This document shows, piece by piece, positions 33,958 through 43,186 of a stretch of DNA of 64,000 nt (position 1 is the stretch's first letter; every line of letters begins with the position of its first letter). Source of the stretch: Microbacterium sp. zg-Y818. GTDB taxonomy: Bacteria; Actinomycetota; Actinomycetes; Actinomycetales; Microbacteriaceae. Where the stretch lies: positions 3,162,001-3,226,000 of the forward strand of contig NZ_CP126741.1 of NCBI RefSeq assembly GCF_030246905.1, given 5' to 3'. The notes under the pieces were generated by a model. It worked only from the letters and a program-made list of their open reading frames with translations, was not told the origin of the DNA and ran no database searches. Position numbers and translations under genes: made by a program.

Positions 33958-34775
33958 CCCCCATCGCCGACGGGGTGTTCGTGCATCAGAGCGATCTGCT
34001 GCGCAACAACACCGTGGTCGTGAGCGGGGATGCCGGTGCGCTGCTGGTCGATCCCGGCATCACCGACGCCGAGATGAGCTGTCTGGCCGACGACCTGCGG
34101 GCGCTCGGGATGCCGGTCGTCGCGGGCTTCGCGACGCACCCCGACTGGGACCATGCGCTGTGGCATCCGGCGCTCGGGGACGCCCCGCGCTACGGCACCG
34201 CCGAGGCCACGGCATTCCTGCGCGACCTGCGGACGCAGCCGGACTGGCAGCAGCGCTTCGCCGATGCCCTACCCCCCGAGATCGTCACGGACGTGCCGAT
34301 CGACCTGTTCGGCCTCATCGAAGCGCTGCCGGACGGCGCGTCGCACCTGCCGTGGAAGGGCCCGGCGATCCGCGTGCTCGCGCATCCCGCCCATGCGACC
34401 GGGCACGCCGCGCTTGTGGTGGAGGGATGCCGCGTGCTCATCGCCGGGGACATGCTCTCGGACGTCTTCGTGCCCATGCCCGACCTCGAGGGCGTCGACG
34501 ATCCACTGGGCGACTACCTCGCCGGACTGGACGCGCTGGCGGCCGTCGCCGACCGAGTGGACGCGTTCGTACCCGGACACGGCTCGGTCGGCGATGCCGC
34601 GCAGCTGCGGCGGCTGCTGGAGCTGGACCGCCGCTACATCCACACGTTGCGCGACGGCGGGCCGTTCGACGACCCCCGAATCGATGCGCCGGAGCCCGGC
34701 TGGGAGTGGGTGGGCGACCTGCATGCCGGGCAGGTGGAGAGCGCCGCGCGGCGGGGCGGGGACAGCGCGCGGTGA
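33951..34775 (+). CDS. Metallo-beta-lactamase-fold hydrolase
   Basis: A 274-aa MBL-fold protein. The metal motif is THPDWDH, in which Asp replaces the second His of the usual HxHxDH, a variant found in some hydrolases of this fold. Further ligands are in HATGHAALVVEGCRVLIAGDML and FVPGHGSVGD. Substrate unknown. The ATG overlaps the end of a short AAGGAG-preceded frame. Confidence 0.85.
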   Translation: MLTPIADGVFVHQSDLLRNNTVVVSGDAGALLVDPGITDAEMSCLADDLRALGMPVVAGFATHPDWDHALWHPALGDAPRYGTAEATAFLRDLRTQPDWQQRFADALPPEIVTDVPIDLFGLIEALPDGASHLPWKGPAIRVLAHPAHATGHAALVVEGCRVLIAGDMLSDVFVPMPDLEGVDDPLGDYLAGLDALAAVADRVDAFVPGHGSVGDAAQLRRLLELDRRYIHTLRDGGPFDDPRIDAPEPGWEWVGDLHAGQVESAARRGGDSAR

Positions 34776-34817
34776 GGCGGCGAGCGCCAGGCCCCTCGCG
34801 CGTCGCACCCGACGGCG

Positions 34818-35690
34818 TCAGGCGAGCGGGGTGAACACCGGGTCGGCGCCGCGGGTGAAGACGCCGACCGTGGCGGTGGGGATCTCTTGCCAATGCCGGC
34901 GCGACCAGTGCAGCTCGAGCGGTTCCGAGACCACGAGCTGCGCCCCGTCGGGAAGGCGCTCGGTGCGCCCCTCGGCGATGTGGAGGGTCTCGCGTCCGAC
35001 ACTGTGGAAGAGCGACGGCGGGGGCAGTTCGCCGGCGTGCGGGCTCTGCCAGCGAGCCACGACCAGTCGCTCGCCGTCCGAGGCGCAGAACGTGCCGCGG
35101 AACGGCTCGGTGACGTCGTGCGCGGTGCGCGCGGCTTCGACGTGAGCGATCATCCGCCCCAGGGCACCCGCTGGATCGGTGGCGAGTCCGAACGTGAGCG
35201 CGAGGAAGAAGCACACCTCGCTGTCGGTCGTGCCACGGATGTGCGGGTACAGCTCGGGCGCGACGTCCATCGTCAGCTCGCGCTTGAGCGCGGCGAAGCC
35301 GCCGATCTCGCCGTTGTGCTGGAACATCCACCCGGCGTGCACGAAGGGGTGCGCGTTCTGCTCGGCGAGCGTGCCGCCGGGCGCCGCCCGCACGTGGGCG
35401 AGAAAACAGGGCGACTCGATCTGTGCCGCGAGGTGGCGCAGGTTGTCGCTGTCCCACGCCGGCGTGATCTGCCGGAATTGGCCCAGCGTGCCGCCGCGGC
35501 CCGACCACGCGAGGCCGAACCCGTCGCCGTTGGTGGGAAACGCGTGCTCCCGGAACTGCGAAGCCATCGTCGTGCCGGGCAGGTACAGCCGGCGGGCGAC
35601 CAGACTCTGGTCGATGAGCGAGTGGTCGGGACGCACCAGCACGTCTTCGACGGCAAGCGGGGAGCCGAGATAAGCGATCCACCGGCACAT
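34818..35690 (-). CDS. Class II glutamine amidotransferase (EgtC/YafJ-like)
   Basis: A 290-aa Ntn-type glutaminase. The sequence starts MCRWIAYLGSP, so Cys2 becomes the N-terminal nucleophile after Met removal. NGDGFGLAWSG, FLAHVRAAPGG, HPFVHAGWMFQHNGEIGG and TDSEVCFFL complete the active site and glutamine pocket. It hydrolyses glutamine or a gamma-glutamyl bond; EgtC-type ergothioneine synthesis is possible, but no egt genes are beside it. A GGGGGTGT precedes the ATG. Confidence 0.88.
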   Translation of the reverse strand: MCRWIAYLGSPLAVEDVLVRPDHSLIDQSLVARRLYLPGTTMASQFREHAFPTNGDGFGLAWSGRGGTLGQFRQITPAWDSDNLRHLAAQIESPCFLAHVRAAPGGTLAEQNAHPFVHAGWMFQHNGEIGGFAALKRELTMDVAPELYPHIRGTTDSEVCFFLALTFGLATDPAGALGRMIAHVEAARTAHDVTEPFRGTFCASDGERLVVARWQSPHAGELPPPSLFHSVGRETLHIAEGRTERLPDGAQLVVSEPLELHWSRRHWQEIPTATVGVFTRGADPVFTPLA

Positions 35691-35727
35691 CCCGACACCC
35701 CCTTGCGTCCCGCCCGAACCGAGACGG

Positions 35728-36678
35728 CTACTTCATCTCACCGAAGGTGCGATCGATGTCCTTCATCTCCATCGCGGCGGTCGCCTCGATGAGCTCCCGC
35801 AGGTCGGCGTCGGCGCCGGGGGAGAACTCTTCGGGGCGTTCGGGGGCGATCGTCATCGGCACGCCGGCCGGCGCCTGCTCGGTGGCATCCAGCTGGGTGC
35901 CGTCCTTCGAGGGCGACAGGCCCTGGAAGATCTTCCCCGCCTCGGACAGGTTGGTGAGGTCGAAGGAGTACTGCTTGCTCTGCAGTCCCATGTCGAGCAG
36001 CCGCGCGACCTCGGGGAACTTCTCCGCGTTGGTCTTCGGGATGGGCAGGGCGGTGCGCCAGTTGACGCCGAGGGTCTCCAGCGCCCGGGCGAACGCGTTC
36101 TCGTGCGCCTGGTCGCGGACGATCAGGTAAGAGATGGTGCTGCGGGCGGTCTTGTTGGAGGTCATCTCGTAGAGGCGGCACTTCTGCAGACGTCCGGTCG
36201 ACTCCAGCATGAGGTTGTAGAGCAGGTCGAGCACGAGGTTGCCCGAGTTGTAGACGTAGCTGCCCAGCCACGGGTTGCCTGCGGCATCCACGGGCATGGC
36301 ACCCTGCGCACCGACCAGGTAGTGGTGGATGTTGCTCTCGGACGTCGCGACCTGCAACGGGGTCGCGCCACCCGCACCGGGAGCGTCGACGGTGTCGGTG
36401 GGCTTGCCCTTGTACCCGGGCGATCCGTCGAGCAGGCGGGAGATGGTCGTGCCGATGAGCTCGACGTGGCTGATCTCCTCGGTGCCGATGCCCTGGATGA
36501 GGTCCTTGTAGGGCTTCGCCGACGGGCCGCGGAAGTTGATGCTCTGAAAGAGGTACTGCATCATCGTGCGCATCTCGCCGAACTGCCCGCCCAGGCCCTC
36601 CTGAAGCGCGTTCGCGGCGTCGGGATCGGGCTGATCCTGGTCGATCTCGTTGATCAGCTGCTGAACATGGAAGTACAT
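35728..36678 (-). CDS. Manganese catalase
   Basis: A 316-aa di-manganese catalase. The four-helix ferritin-like core carries the metal-ligand stretches FGEMRTMMQYLFQS, GTEEISHVELIG and VRDQAHENAFARALE. It disproportionates hydrogen peroxide in the cytoplasm. ATG at 36678 is chosen for its TTTGGAGGAAAC ribosome site; the frame beyond is not protein-like. The 168-bp gap upstream holds a GC palindrome, CCCTCGCGCGAGGG (36736-36749), that may be an operator. Confidence 0.93.
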   Translation of the reverse strand: MYFHVQQLINEIDQDQPDPDAANALQEGLGGQFGEMRTMMQYLFQSINFRGPSAKPYKDLIQGIGTEEISHVELIGTTISRLLDGSPGYKGKPTDTVDAPGAGGATPLQVATSESNIHHYLVGAQGAMPVDAAGNPWLGSYVYNSGNLVLDLLYNLMLESTGRLQKCRLYEMTSNKTARSTISYLIVRDQAHENAFARALETLGVNWRTALPIPKTNAEKFPEVARLLDMGLQSKQYSFDLTNLSEAGKIFQGLSPSKDGTQLDATEQAPAGVPMTIAPERPEEFSPGADADLRELIEATAAMEMKDIDRTFGEMK

Positions 36679-36846
36679 GTTTCCTCCAAAGGGTTGGTGG
36701 GCACAGCCTGGCCGTCCGCGCAGACGTGCGAACCCCCCTCGCGCGAGGGCCGTAGGTCGCGTACCCTCCCTCCCGCGAGCGCGCCCGCTCAGGGGCATTG
36801 CGCAATTGAGGTTTCCGCCGATCATCCGATGCTCGGGGCGGCTAGG

Positions 36847-37566
36847 TCACATTGCCCGCCCGGCCGGATCTGCCCTCCAGGTGACGATCGCGCGCTCCGT
36901 CTCTTCGTCGACCCCCGCATGGCGAAACCACTGGTCGACGTCGAGCTGTCGATACATCTCGCGGAACGCCGAATCCGCCGTATGCCCGAACCTCCCGAGC
37001 ACCGCGTGGCGCTCTTCGACGTCGAAGGAGCGGCCGTGGAGCGCACGCATCGCCTGCGCGTTCGCGAACGATGCGAGGTAGTCGGCGGCGGCGGCATCCT
37101 CCGTGACGTCCAATGCCTTCAGCAGGAAAGCAGCAACGAGTCCGGTTCGGTCCCAGCCGGCACCACAGTGAAAGAGGACTGCCCCCGCGGGCGCGGTCGC
37201 GATCGCCTGGAGCACTTCAGCAAGGCGGTGCGGCAGCTCGTGAAGATGAGCGGCGTAGTACAGCGGGGTCCCCCACCGCCCGTCTTGTTCGAACGGAGCC
37301 CAGAAATCCCGTTCATCACCGTCAAGATCGACCTGCACGGCGAGCATGTCGTCGGGCACCCGGCCCGTGACCTCATCCGGCCGGCGGAGGTCGATGACGG
37401 TGCGCACACCATGGCCGCGGAGGGCTTGCCACCCCGAAGAACCCACACGATCCAGCGCCTCGGCGCGCACGAACGCGCCGGTCGGTGTCAGGGATCCGTC
37501 CGTCCGCTCGAGCCCGCCCAGGTCGCGGGCGTTGGCGAGTCCGCTGAGGGCGAGAGCGACCGGCAT
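36847..37566 (-). CDS. Tyrosine-protein phosphatase (Y_phosphatase3 type)
   Basis: A 239-aa phosphatase starting ALSGLANARDLGGLERTDG, with the P-loop LFHCGAGWDRTGLVAAFLL (C-x5-R) and TVIDLRRPDEVTGR upstream. This is the bacterial MptpB/Y_phosphatase3 family, acting on phosphotyrosine or phosphoinositides. There is no signal peptide. It lies on the same strand as the large LuxR-type regulator, 66 bp downstream of it. Confidence 0.9.
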   Translation of the reverse strand: MPVALALSGLANARDLGGLERTDGSLTPTGAFVRAEALDRVGSSGWQALRGHGVRTVIDLRRPDEVTGRVPDDMLAVQVDLDGDERDFWAPFEQDGRWGTPLYYAAHLHELPHRLAEVLQAIATAPAGAVLFHCGAGWDRTGLVAAFLLKALDVTEDAAAADYLASFANAQAMRALHGRSFDVEERHAVLGRFGHTADSAFREMYRQLDVDQWFRHAGVDEETERAIVTWRADPAGRAM

Positions 37567-37632
37567 GCCGTCAGCTTCCCACGCAGGCGGCTCCTGCGAA
37601 CGGACATCCTGCCCCGCAGCCGAGCACCGTCG

Positions 37633-40365
37633 TCACAGGTGAAGCTCCTTGAGCTGGCGTCGGGAGGTGATGCCGAGCTTTCGGAAGATCGTGCGCAGGT
37701 GAGCCTCGATCGTTCGCGGGCTCAGGAAGAGCATCGCGGCGACCTCCCGCGAAGTGGCGCCGGTCGCGACGGCACGCGCGATCTGCAGTTCATGCTCGGT
37801 GAGCGCGGTGCTGGGCGGAGCGTTGCGGGCACGGGGGTGCTCGCCCGTCGCGCGCAGTTCCCTGGCGGCACGCTCCGCGAAACCCACCGCTCCCATGTCA
37901 GTCAGCATGTCGTGCGCCGTGCGGAGCTGTTCTCGCGCCTCGCGGCGACGCCCTTCGCGCCGGAGCCACTCGCCGTACAGCAGGTGAGCTCGCGCAAGAT
38001 GGCCGGTCACCCGGGAATCGGCCAGCCGCTCCATGGCCTCCCGGTAGTGGTTCTCGGCGGCATCCCCCGTGGTGATCAGAGCCTGCGAACGCGCCATCAG
38101 CCCGAGCGCCCACGGGGTTCCGCTCGCGTCGGCACGTGCGGCGAGCTGCGCATACGCTGCGCGGGCGGCCTGCGCGTGACCAGCGCGGGCGGCCGCTTCG
38201 ACCAGCTCGGGGAGGGCGACGCTCTGCACGGAGAAATCATCGGATGCCACGGCGCGCTGAGCCGCGGTCATGGCTGTGGCGAAGCTGCCTGTTGCGTTGT
38301 GGAGCACCGCGGACGCGTAGTGCGCCACAGCGGCTTGGGCACCGGCGCCGTTTTCCGCAGCCTGGACGCTGCGTCGATGAAGGTCAGGGGCCTCTGATTC
38401 CCCGCCTCGCCATGCTGCGAGGAACAGCTCTCCGTGCGGCAGTGGCACAGCCCTCGTCGCGCGGGCGATTGCCGTGCTCTCGGCCAGCAGCTCCGCGGCA
38501 CGACTCAACTCGCCGCGCAGCGCGTGTGCCGCCGAAAGAGCGATCAGCGCGACATACAAGGTCGCCACCGCCCCCGCCGTACGCGCGATGGTGACCTTGC
38601 GCGCCGCGAGGTCGTACATCAAGTCGTCCTCGAAGAGTGCGACGGCCGTGCGGCTGGCGAGCCAGAGCCAGCGGTCGCTGTCGGTGCCGCGGTAGACGTC
38701 TCGACTGCGCTCTTCATCACGTAACGAGGCGACCGCTCTTCGCAGCGTGTGCACGCCGGCGACGTATCCCTCCGTGTAGACCGTCACGAGCCCGTCGAGA
38801 AGGAGGTCCAGCGGCCGTGGCTGCTCGGGCGGTCGCGGCGCGGCCCGGGCTGCCTCGGCAACCCCTCGCACGTCGCCTCCCGCTATCACCGCGGTGTTGA
38901 GAGCGAGCAGAAAAGCCTCGCGAGACACCGCGGGATCAAGCGGCGCCAGCGCGTGCGCCGCATCCAAGAACATCACCGGAACGTCGTCGCTGTGGACGAG
39001 ATAGAAGGTGATGTGCGCCCTGTAGAGCGTGAGGCGCGCAGACTGCAGGGGACTCAGCGGCCCTTGCGCTGCGAGCGCGAGCAGCGTCAATGCCTCATCA
39101 GCAGCACCCGCCTCATGTTTCGCCTGCAGCGCGATCATTGCGCGCTGCGTGCGAAGAGCAGGGTCGGGAGTCAGTTGCGCCGCGCGCTGCAGCAGGGCAG
39201 CTGCGGCTGCCATGCCGCCGCGCGCGAGTGCTCGCTCCCCGACGCGTTCCAACTCGACGGCGACGTCTTCGTCTGGGCCCAGGACGGCCTGCCCCCGATG
39301 CCACGCCCGACGGTCTGGATCGATGCGCGGGTCGGTCGCCGCAGCCAGCGCTTCATGTGCCTGGCGACGTTCCGATGGGACTGCGGCACGGTAGATCGCC
39401 GAACGCACCAGGGGATGCCGAAACCGCACCTTCGAGTCGATGGTGAACAACCCCACGGACTCGGCCGGGGCGGCCGCGGAAGGCTCGATCCCGAGCTGGG
39501 ACAGTGCGCGCAACAGCAGTGGCACCTCGCCCGTCGGCTCGGCGGCTGCGAGGAGGAGAACACGTTGAGTCTCGGACGGCAGCGCTGTCGAGCGTTGCCG
39601 AAAGGCCTCTTCGAGGTGCTGCGGGACGTCGGGGCGGTCATGCACGCCGAACCCGCTTGCCAGAGTCGCCGGCCCCACGCTGCGCGGCAGCTCCAGCAGA
39701 GCCAGCGGGTTTCCGCGTGCTTCCGCGATGACGCGCTCGCGCACGGAGGCGTCGATCAGAGTAGGGGTCTCGGCATCGAGCAGCTCCCGCGCGTCGGCCT
39801 CACCGAGTGCGGGAACCGTGAGAACCGGCATCCCGGTGAAGGCGGCGGACGCGCTGTCGTCGGAATCGCGGCCCGCGACGACGAGCGCCAGACGTTCGGC
39901 AGACACTCGCCGAGCCGCAAAGGCGATGACCTCCGCCGAGGCCCGGTCCAACCACTGCGCGTCGTCGACGAGGCAGAGCAGAGGCTGTTCTTCGGCACCC
40001 TCAGCGAGCAGATTCAGCACGGCCAGGCCGACCAGGAATCGGTCCGGCGCGGGCCCCGTCTTCGCCCCGAAGGCGATGGCGAGTGCGTCGCGTTGGGGCG
40101 CGGCCAGCGCCGCGTCGTATTCCAGGAGCGGAGCGCACAGCTGATGCAGGGCGGCGTACGCGAACTGCGACTCCGATTCCATGCCGGTGGCGCTTTCCAC
40201 CCGGAACCCCAGCGCATCGGCGGCGATCCGCGCGTAGTCGAGCAGAGACGTCTTCCCGATCCCCGCCTCACCACGTGCGTACAGCGCCCTGCTCCGCCCG
40301 GCGTGCGCATCGGCGAGGGTGCGATCGAGAGCCTCGCATTCTGCGTGCCGGCCGAGCAGGTGCAC
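37633..40365 (-). CDS. Large ATP-binding LuxR-family regulator (LAL/MalT-like)
   Basis: A 910-aa regulator: N-terminal STAND-type ATPase with Walker A GEAGIGKTS (about residues 32-40) and Walker B LLCLVDDAQWLD; an Arg/Ala-rich TPR-like helical middle; and a C-terminal LuxR HTH, LTEHELQIARAVATGATSRE then FLSPRTIEAHLRTIFRKLGI. Such proteins switch on target operons after ATP and ligand binding. Likely targets are nearby, for example the phosphatase or hydrolase genes on the same strand, but this is not shown by the sequence. GTG start; a CGTGAC-N6-GTCACG inverted repeat lies at 40396-40413 upstream. Confidence 0.88.
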   Translation of the reverse strand: MHLLGRHAECEALDRTLADAHAGRSRALYARGEAGIGKTSLLDYARIAADALGFRVESATGMESESQFAYAALHQLCAPLLEYDAALAAPQRDALAIAFGAKTGPAPDRFLVGLAVLNLLAEGAEEQPLLCLVDDAQWLDRASAEVIAFAARRVSAERLALVVAGRDSDDSASAAFTGMPVLTVPALGEADARELLDAETPTLIDASVRERVIAEARGNPLALLELPRSVGPATLASGFGVHDRPDVPQHLEEAFRQRSTALPSETQRVLLLAAAEPTGEVPLLLRALSQLGIEPSAAAPAESVGLFTIDSKVRFRHPLVRSAIYRAAVPSERRQAHEALAAATDPRIDPDRRAWHRGQAVLGPDEDVAVELERVGERALARGGMAAAAALLQRAAQLTPDPALRTQRAMIALQAKHEAGAADEALTLLALAAQGPLSPLQSARLTLYRAHITFYLVHSDDVPVMFLDAAHALAPLDPAVSREAFLLALNTAVIAGGDVRGVAEAARAAPRPPEQPRPLDLLLDGLVTVYTEGYVAGVHTLRRAVASLRDEERSRDVYRGTDSDRWLWLASRTAVALFEDDLMYDLAARKVTIARTAGAVATLYVALIALSAAHALRGELSRAAELLAESTAIARATRAVPLPHGELFLAAWRGGESEAPDLHRRSVQAAENGAGAQAAVAHYASAVLHNATGSFATAMTAAQRAVASDDFSVQSVALPELVEAAARAGHAQAARAAYAQLAARADASGTPWALGLMARSQALITTGDAAENHYREAMERLADSRVTGHLARAHLLYGEWLRREGRRREAREQLRTAHDMLTDMGAVGFAERAARELRATGEHPRARNAPPSTALTEHELQIARAVATGATSREVAAMLFLSPRTIEAHLRTIFRKLGITSRRQLKELHL

Positions 40366-40543
40366 CCGCGTTCCCCCATCGACGTGACTCGAGTTCGTGA
40401 CGGCGTTGTCACGCCGGTAGGCGGGTCATCGCACCCTGTCCTTGCCACACAGTATCCAGGTCCGCTCCGCGGCGACCAGCGATGGACAGGCTCGTCGCTC
40501 GAAGAACTTTCAGGCCGGGTGAGCGCGTCAGCCGCCGGGCGAC

Positions 40544-41209
40544 TCAGCCTGCGGCGGCGGCCATCACCGCGTCCGCGACCATGGCTGGATCTTGCAGCAT
40601 CCCGAGGTGTCCTAGTTCGAGCGTGCGCACGGGCCAGCCTGCACTCGCGGCGACGCCGATCTCGTCGGCGTAGGTGGTTCCGAATGCCACGTAGCTGCAG
40701 GTGAGTTCAGCCGCCCAGTTCCTAGCCGCAGAGATGCGACACGACAGGTACGAGGCGGGAATTGAAGGTGTGCTGGCATCCACCCGCGCGAAGGTCGCGT
40801 CGTCCGGAAACAACGGGCGCACGCTCTCTTGTGGCCACCACCGCGTCCAAGGCGGCAGGATGCCGCGCCTCGCCGTTGCCAGCAGGGTGTCGCGCATACG
40901 CGCGGGCACGACGGGCCACGTGCCGCCGCTCAGTGGCGGCACGATCGCGTCGAGGAACACCACCCGCCTGACCGCGGAGCCCGCTGTGAGGACGGGAACG
41001 AAGTTGCCCGCGTTCGAGTGCGCGATCGCCGTCGTCGCTCCGAATCGGACCGCGGCCGTGGCGTATTCTTCGCCGGCCGCTTCCGCGGTCCCGACGGACG
41101 TTGGGGCGACCCACGTGGCCACCAGTCCTCGCTCACGCAACGCGGACACGAAGGGATCCATCACGAAACCCGGCAGGAAGACGCTCCCCAGGACGATCAC
41201 GCGGTCCAC
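40544..41209 (-). CDS. Alpha/beta hydrolase
   Basis: A 221-aa hydrolase beginning VDRVIVLGSVFLPGFVMDPF, nucleophile elbow AIAHSNAGNFVPVL, and VVFLDAIVPP before the acid, with the His near LGHLGMLQDP. The Ser lies in HSNAGN, a variant of GxSxG. Substrate unknown. GTG start with TAGGAT 6 nt upstream and TGGACA 16 nt before that. A decayed copy of its N-terminus persists about 3.6 kb to the right. Confidence 0.82.
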   Translation of the reverse strand: MDRVIVLGSVFLPGFVMDPFVSALRERGLVATWVAPTSVGTAEAAGEEYATAAVRFGATTAIAHSNAGNFVPVLTAGSAVRRVVFLDAIVPPLSGGTWPVVPARMRDTLLATARRGILPPWTRWWPQESVRPLFPDDATFARVDASTPSIPASYLSCRISAARNWAAELTCSYVAFGTTYADEIGVAASAGWPVRTLELGHLGMLQDPAMVADAVMAAAAG

Positions 41210-41215
41210 GGCGAC

Positions 41216-41243
41216 ATCCTAGAAATGTCCCGCAGAATGTCCA
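41216..41243 (-). promoter_or_regulatory. Hydrolase promoter (leaderless)
   Basis: Minus strand TGGACA (41238-41243, 5/6 to TTGACA), 16-nt spacer, TAGGAT (41216-41221), then 6 nt to the GTG. An inverted repeat GACAT-N7-ATGTC (41213-41229) overlaps the -10, and AATGTCC is repeated directly (41224-41230 and 41236-41242), suggesting an operator. Confidence 0.6.
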
Positions 41244-41303
41244 GTCCCACGCACGCGCGCGGCTGCGCTGGCAGTCTTGGAGAAGACGCGACGAGGAGAA
41301 GCA

Positions 41304-42194
41304 ATGAAGCAGCGCACTCTGGCAGGACGACAGGTTTCGGCGATCGGACTGGGCGCCATGCCGCTGTCGATGAACAACGACAAGCAGTACCCGTCGTTCG
41401 AGGATGCCGTGGCGACCGTGCACGCCGCGCTCGACGCGGGCGTGACGCTCATCGACACGGCGGATATCTACGCCCCTGATGGCGAAGAGATGGGGCACAA
41501 CGAGCGCATCGTCGCCGAGGCGCTCCGGACATGGGACGGGGATTCGTCGGACATCTTCGTCGCGACCAAGGGCGGCATCACGCTCGGGGAAGGGGGAGCC
41601 AAGGGCCGCGACGGGTCGGAGGCGTACCTGCGCTCGGCCGCGGAGAAGTCACTCGAGATCCTCGGCGTCGACCAGCTCGACCTCTACCAGTACCACCGTC
41701 CCGACCGCACACGTGTCTACGCCGACATCATGCGGGGACTGAAGTCGTTGCACGACGACGGCCTCGTCCGCGCGATCGGCATCTCGAACGCGAGTGTCGA
41801 AGAGATCCAGATCGCTCTCGACGTGCTCGGCGAAGGCAACCTCGCCAGCGTCCAGAACGAGTTCTCGCCGAAGCATCCGGGAAGCATCGACGAATTGCGC
41901 TTCTGCGCCGCTCACGACATCGCCTTCCTGCCGTGGAGTCCTCTCGGCGGTACCGGCGGCGGTGCCAGCAGCGTAGGCGACCGGTTCTCGGCCTTCCGCG
42001 AAGTCGGCGATGCACACGGCGTCAGCCCACAGCAGGTCGTGCTGGCGTGGGAGCTCGCTCTCGACCCGCACGTCATCCCGATCCCCGGTGCGCGGCGTGC
42101 GGCATCCATCACGGACTCCGCGAAAGCCGCCGACCTGGAACTCACCCCTGAGGAAGTGACTCGGCTGTCGGAATCGGTGGCGATTTTCGACTGA
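41304..42194 (+). CDS. Aldo/keto reductase
   Basis: A 296-aa AKR barrel. The tetrad is visible: Asp and Tyr in TLIDTADIYAPD, Lys in FVATKGGITLG, His in LYQYHRPDRTRVY. The C-terminal NADPH motif is VIPIPGARRAASI. It reduces an unknown carbonyl compound. ATG at 41304 follows GAGGAGAAGCA; the annotated-looking extension MEKTRRGE is rejected because the ribosome site would be internal. Divergent from the hydrolase gene. Confidence 0.9.
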   Translation: MKQRTLAGRQVSAIGLGAMPLSMNNDKQYPSFEDAVATVHAALDAGVTLIDTADIYAPDGEEMGHNERIVAEALRTWDGDSSDIFVATKGGITLGEGGAKGRDGSEAYLRSAAEKSLEILGVDQLDLYQYHRPDRTRVYADIMRGLKSLHDDGLVRAIGISNASVEEIQIALDVLGEGNLASVQNEFSPKHPGSIDELRFCAAHDIAFLPWSPLGGTGGGASSVGDRFSAFREVGDAHGVSPQQVVLAWELALDPHVIPIPGARRAASITDSAKAADLELTPEEVTRLSESVAIFD

Positions 42195-42314
42195 CGGGTC
42201 AGGAGCTCTGCAATCGGAAGGTCTCGATGCGCGTCGATCGTCGAACCTCGCTCGCGCGGCAATCTCGGTCGGCGTCGTGCAGACGGGCCTCGTCGATCCG
42301 GCAGGGGTGGCTCG

Positions 42315-43031
42315 TTACTGGGTGAGCTCGCGGTTCAGCCGGTCCAGCAGTGCCTCGAGTGAGACTTCGAATTCCTCGTCGCTGCGGTCCTCGCTGAGCA
42401 GGGTGCGGAGGCGTTTCACTTCGGGTGCGGCCTCCAGACTGACCTGTCCGTCGCCTTCGGGGATGGTGGCGTCACCCTCGTCGAGGGGTTCTTCGACCGG
42501 GCCGGTTTCCGCGCCGCGCACGGCTGATTCCAGCAGCAGGTGGCCGAGCAGGAAGCTGCTGAAGGAGCGGTAGGCATCCACCGCCTGCTGGTCGGTGAAG
42601 CCGTGCCCGATGAGGGTGCCGAGGAACGTGTCGACCACTTCGACGCTGCGTAGCGGGGGGCGCAGCCAGGGGGCTGCCGGGTGCCGGGTGGCGACCAGCG
42701 GAAACGCGAGCGGATGATCAATCGCGATCTGGCGGACGTGGTGGGCGACGGTTTGCAGGAACCCCTGCCAGTGTTCGGCGAGCTCATCGTCAAGATCCGA
42801 GGTCAGGTTCTCCATCAGCAGAGCCACCACCCCCTCCAGCAGATCCTCTCGCCCGTGTACGTACCGGTACAGCGACATCGCCTCTACACCGAGCTCCTGC
42901 CCCAAGGAGCGCATCGACAACCCCTGCGCGCCACGCCGGTCGATCTGCGCGAGCGCGGTCTCGATGATCAGGCCGCGGCTCAGACGACGAGACTGCGTAC
43001 CCGTCGGCTTCTTCGTCACCCGGACGCTCAT
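42315..43031 (-). CDS. TetR/AcrR family regulator with TetR_C-like ligand domain
   Basis: A 238-aa regulator: HTH in ALAQIDRRGAQGLSMRSLGQELGVEAMSLYRYV, then an effector domain of the TetR_C_1 type (FPLVATRHPAAPWLRPPLRSVEVVDTFLGTL) and a long acidic C-terminus. ATG at 43031 follows GGGAGGGAATG; a longer start at 43070 is not favoured. It is divergent from the membrane/PRC-barrel genes and a matching palindrome lies between them. Confidence 0.88.
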   Translation of the reverse strand: MSVRVTKKPTGTQSRRLSRGLIIETALAQIDRRGAQGLSMRSLGQELGVEAMSLYRYVHGREDLLEGVVALLMENLTSDLDDELAEHWQGFLQTVAHHVRQIAIDHPLAFPLVATRHPAAPWLRPPLRSVEVVDTFLGTLIGHGFTDQQAVDAYRSFSSFLLGHLLLESAVRGAETGPVEEPLDEGDATIPEGDGQVSLEAAPEVKRLRTLLSEDRSDEEFEVSLEALLDRLNRELTQ

Positions 43032-43103
43032 AGCACATTCCCTCCCATCACGCGCAAGCCCCCTCGCCAAGTCATTTCGGGCGCTGTACTGTCACGCTAG
43101 TCG

Positions 43104-43118
43104 GCTTACGGTGTAAGC
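43104..43118. promoter_or_regulatory. TetR-type operator
   Basis: GCTTACGGTGTAAGC, a perfect GCTTAC-GGT-GTAAGC inverted repeat. The TTAC-N3-GTAA core is typical of TetR-family sites in actinobacteria. It lies 73 bp upstream of the tetR start and 69 bp upstream of the divergent membrane gene, and so could repress both. Confidence 0.6.
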
Positions 43119-43186
43119 GGGCTGGTAGCCGGTCCGCACGTTTCGACTCCTGCGGCTCCGACGCCCCAACCCAAGGGATCGAGACA

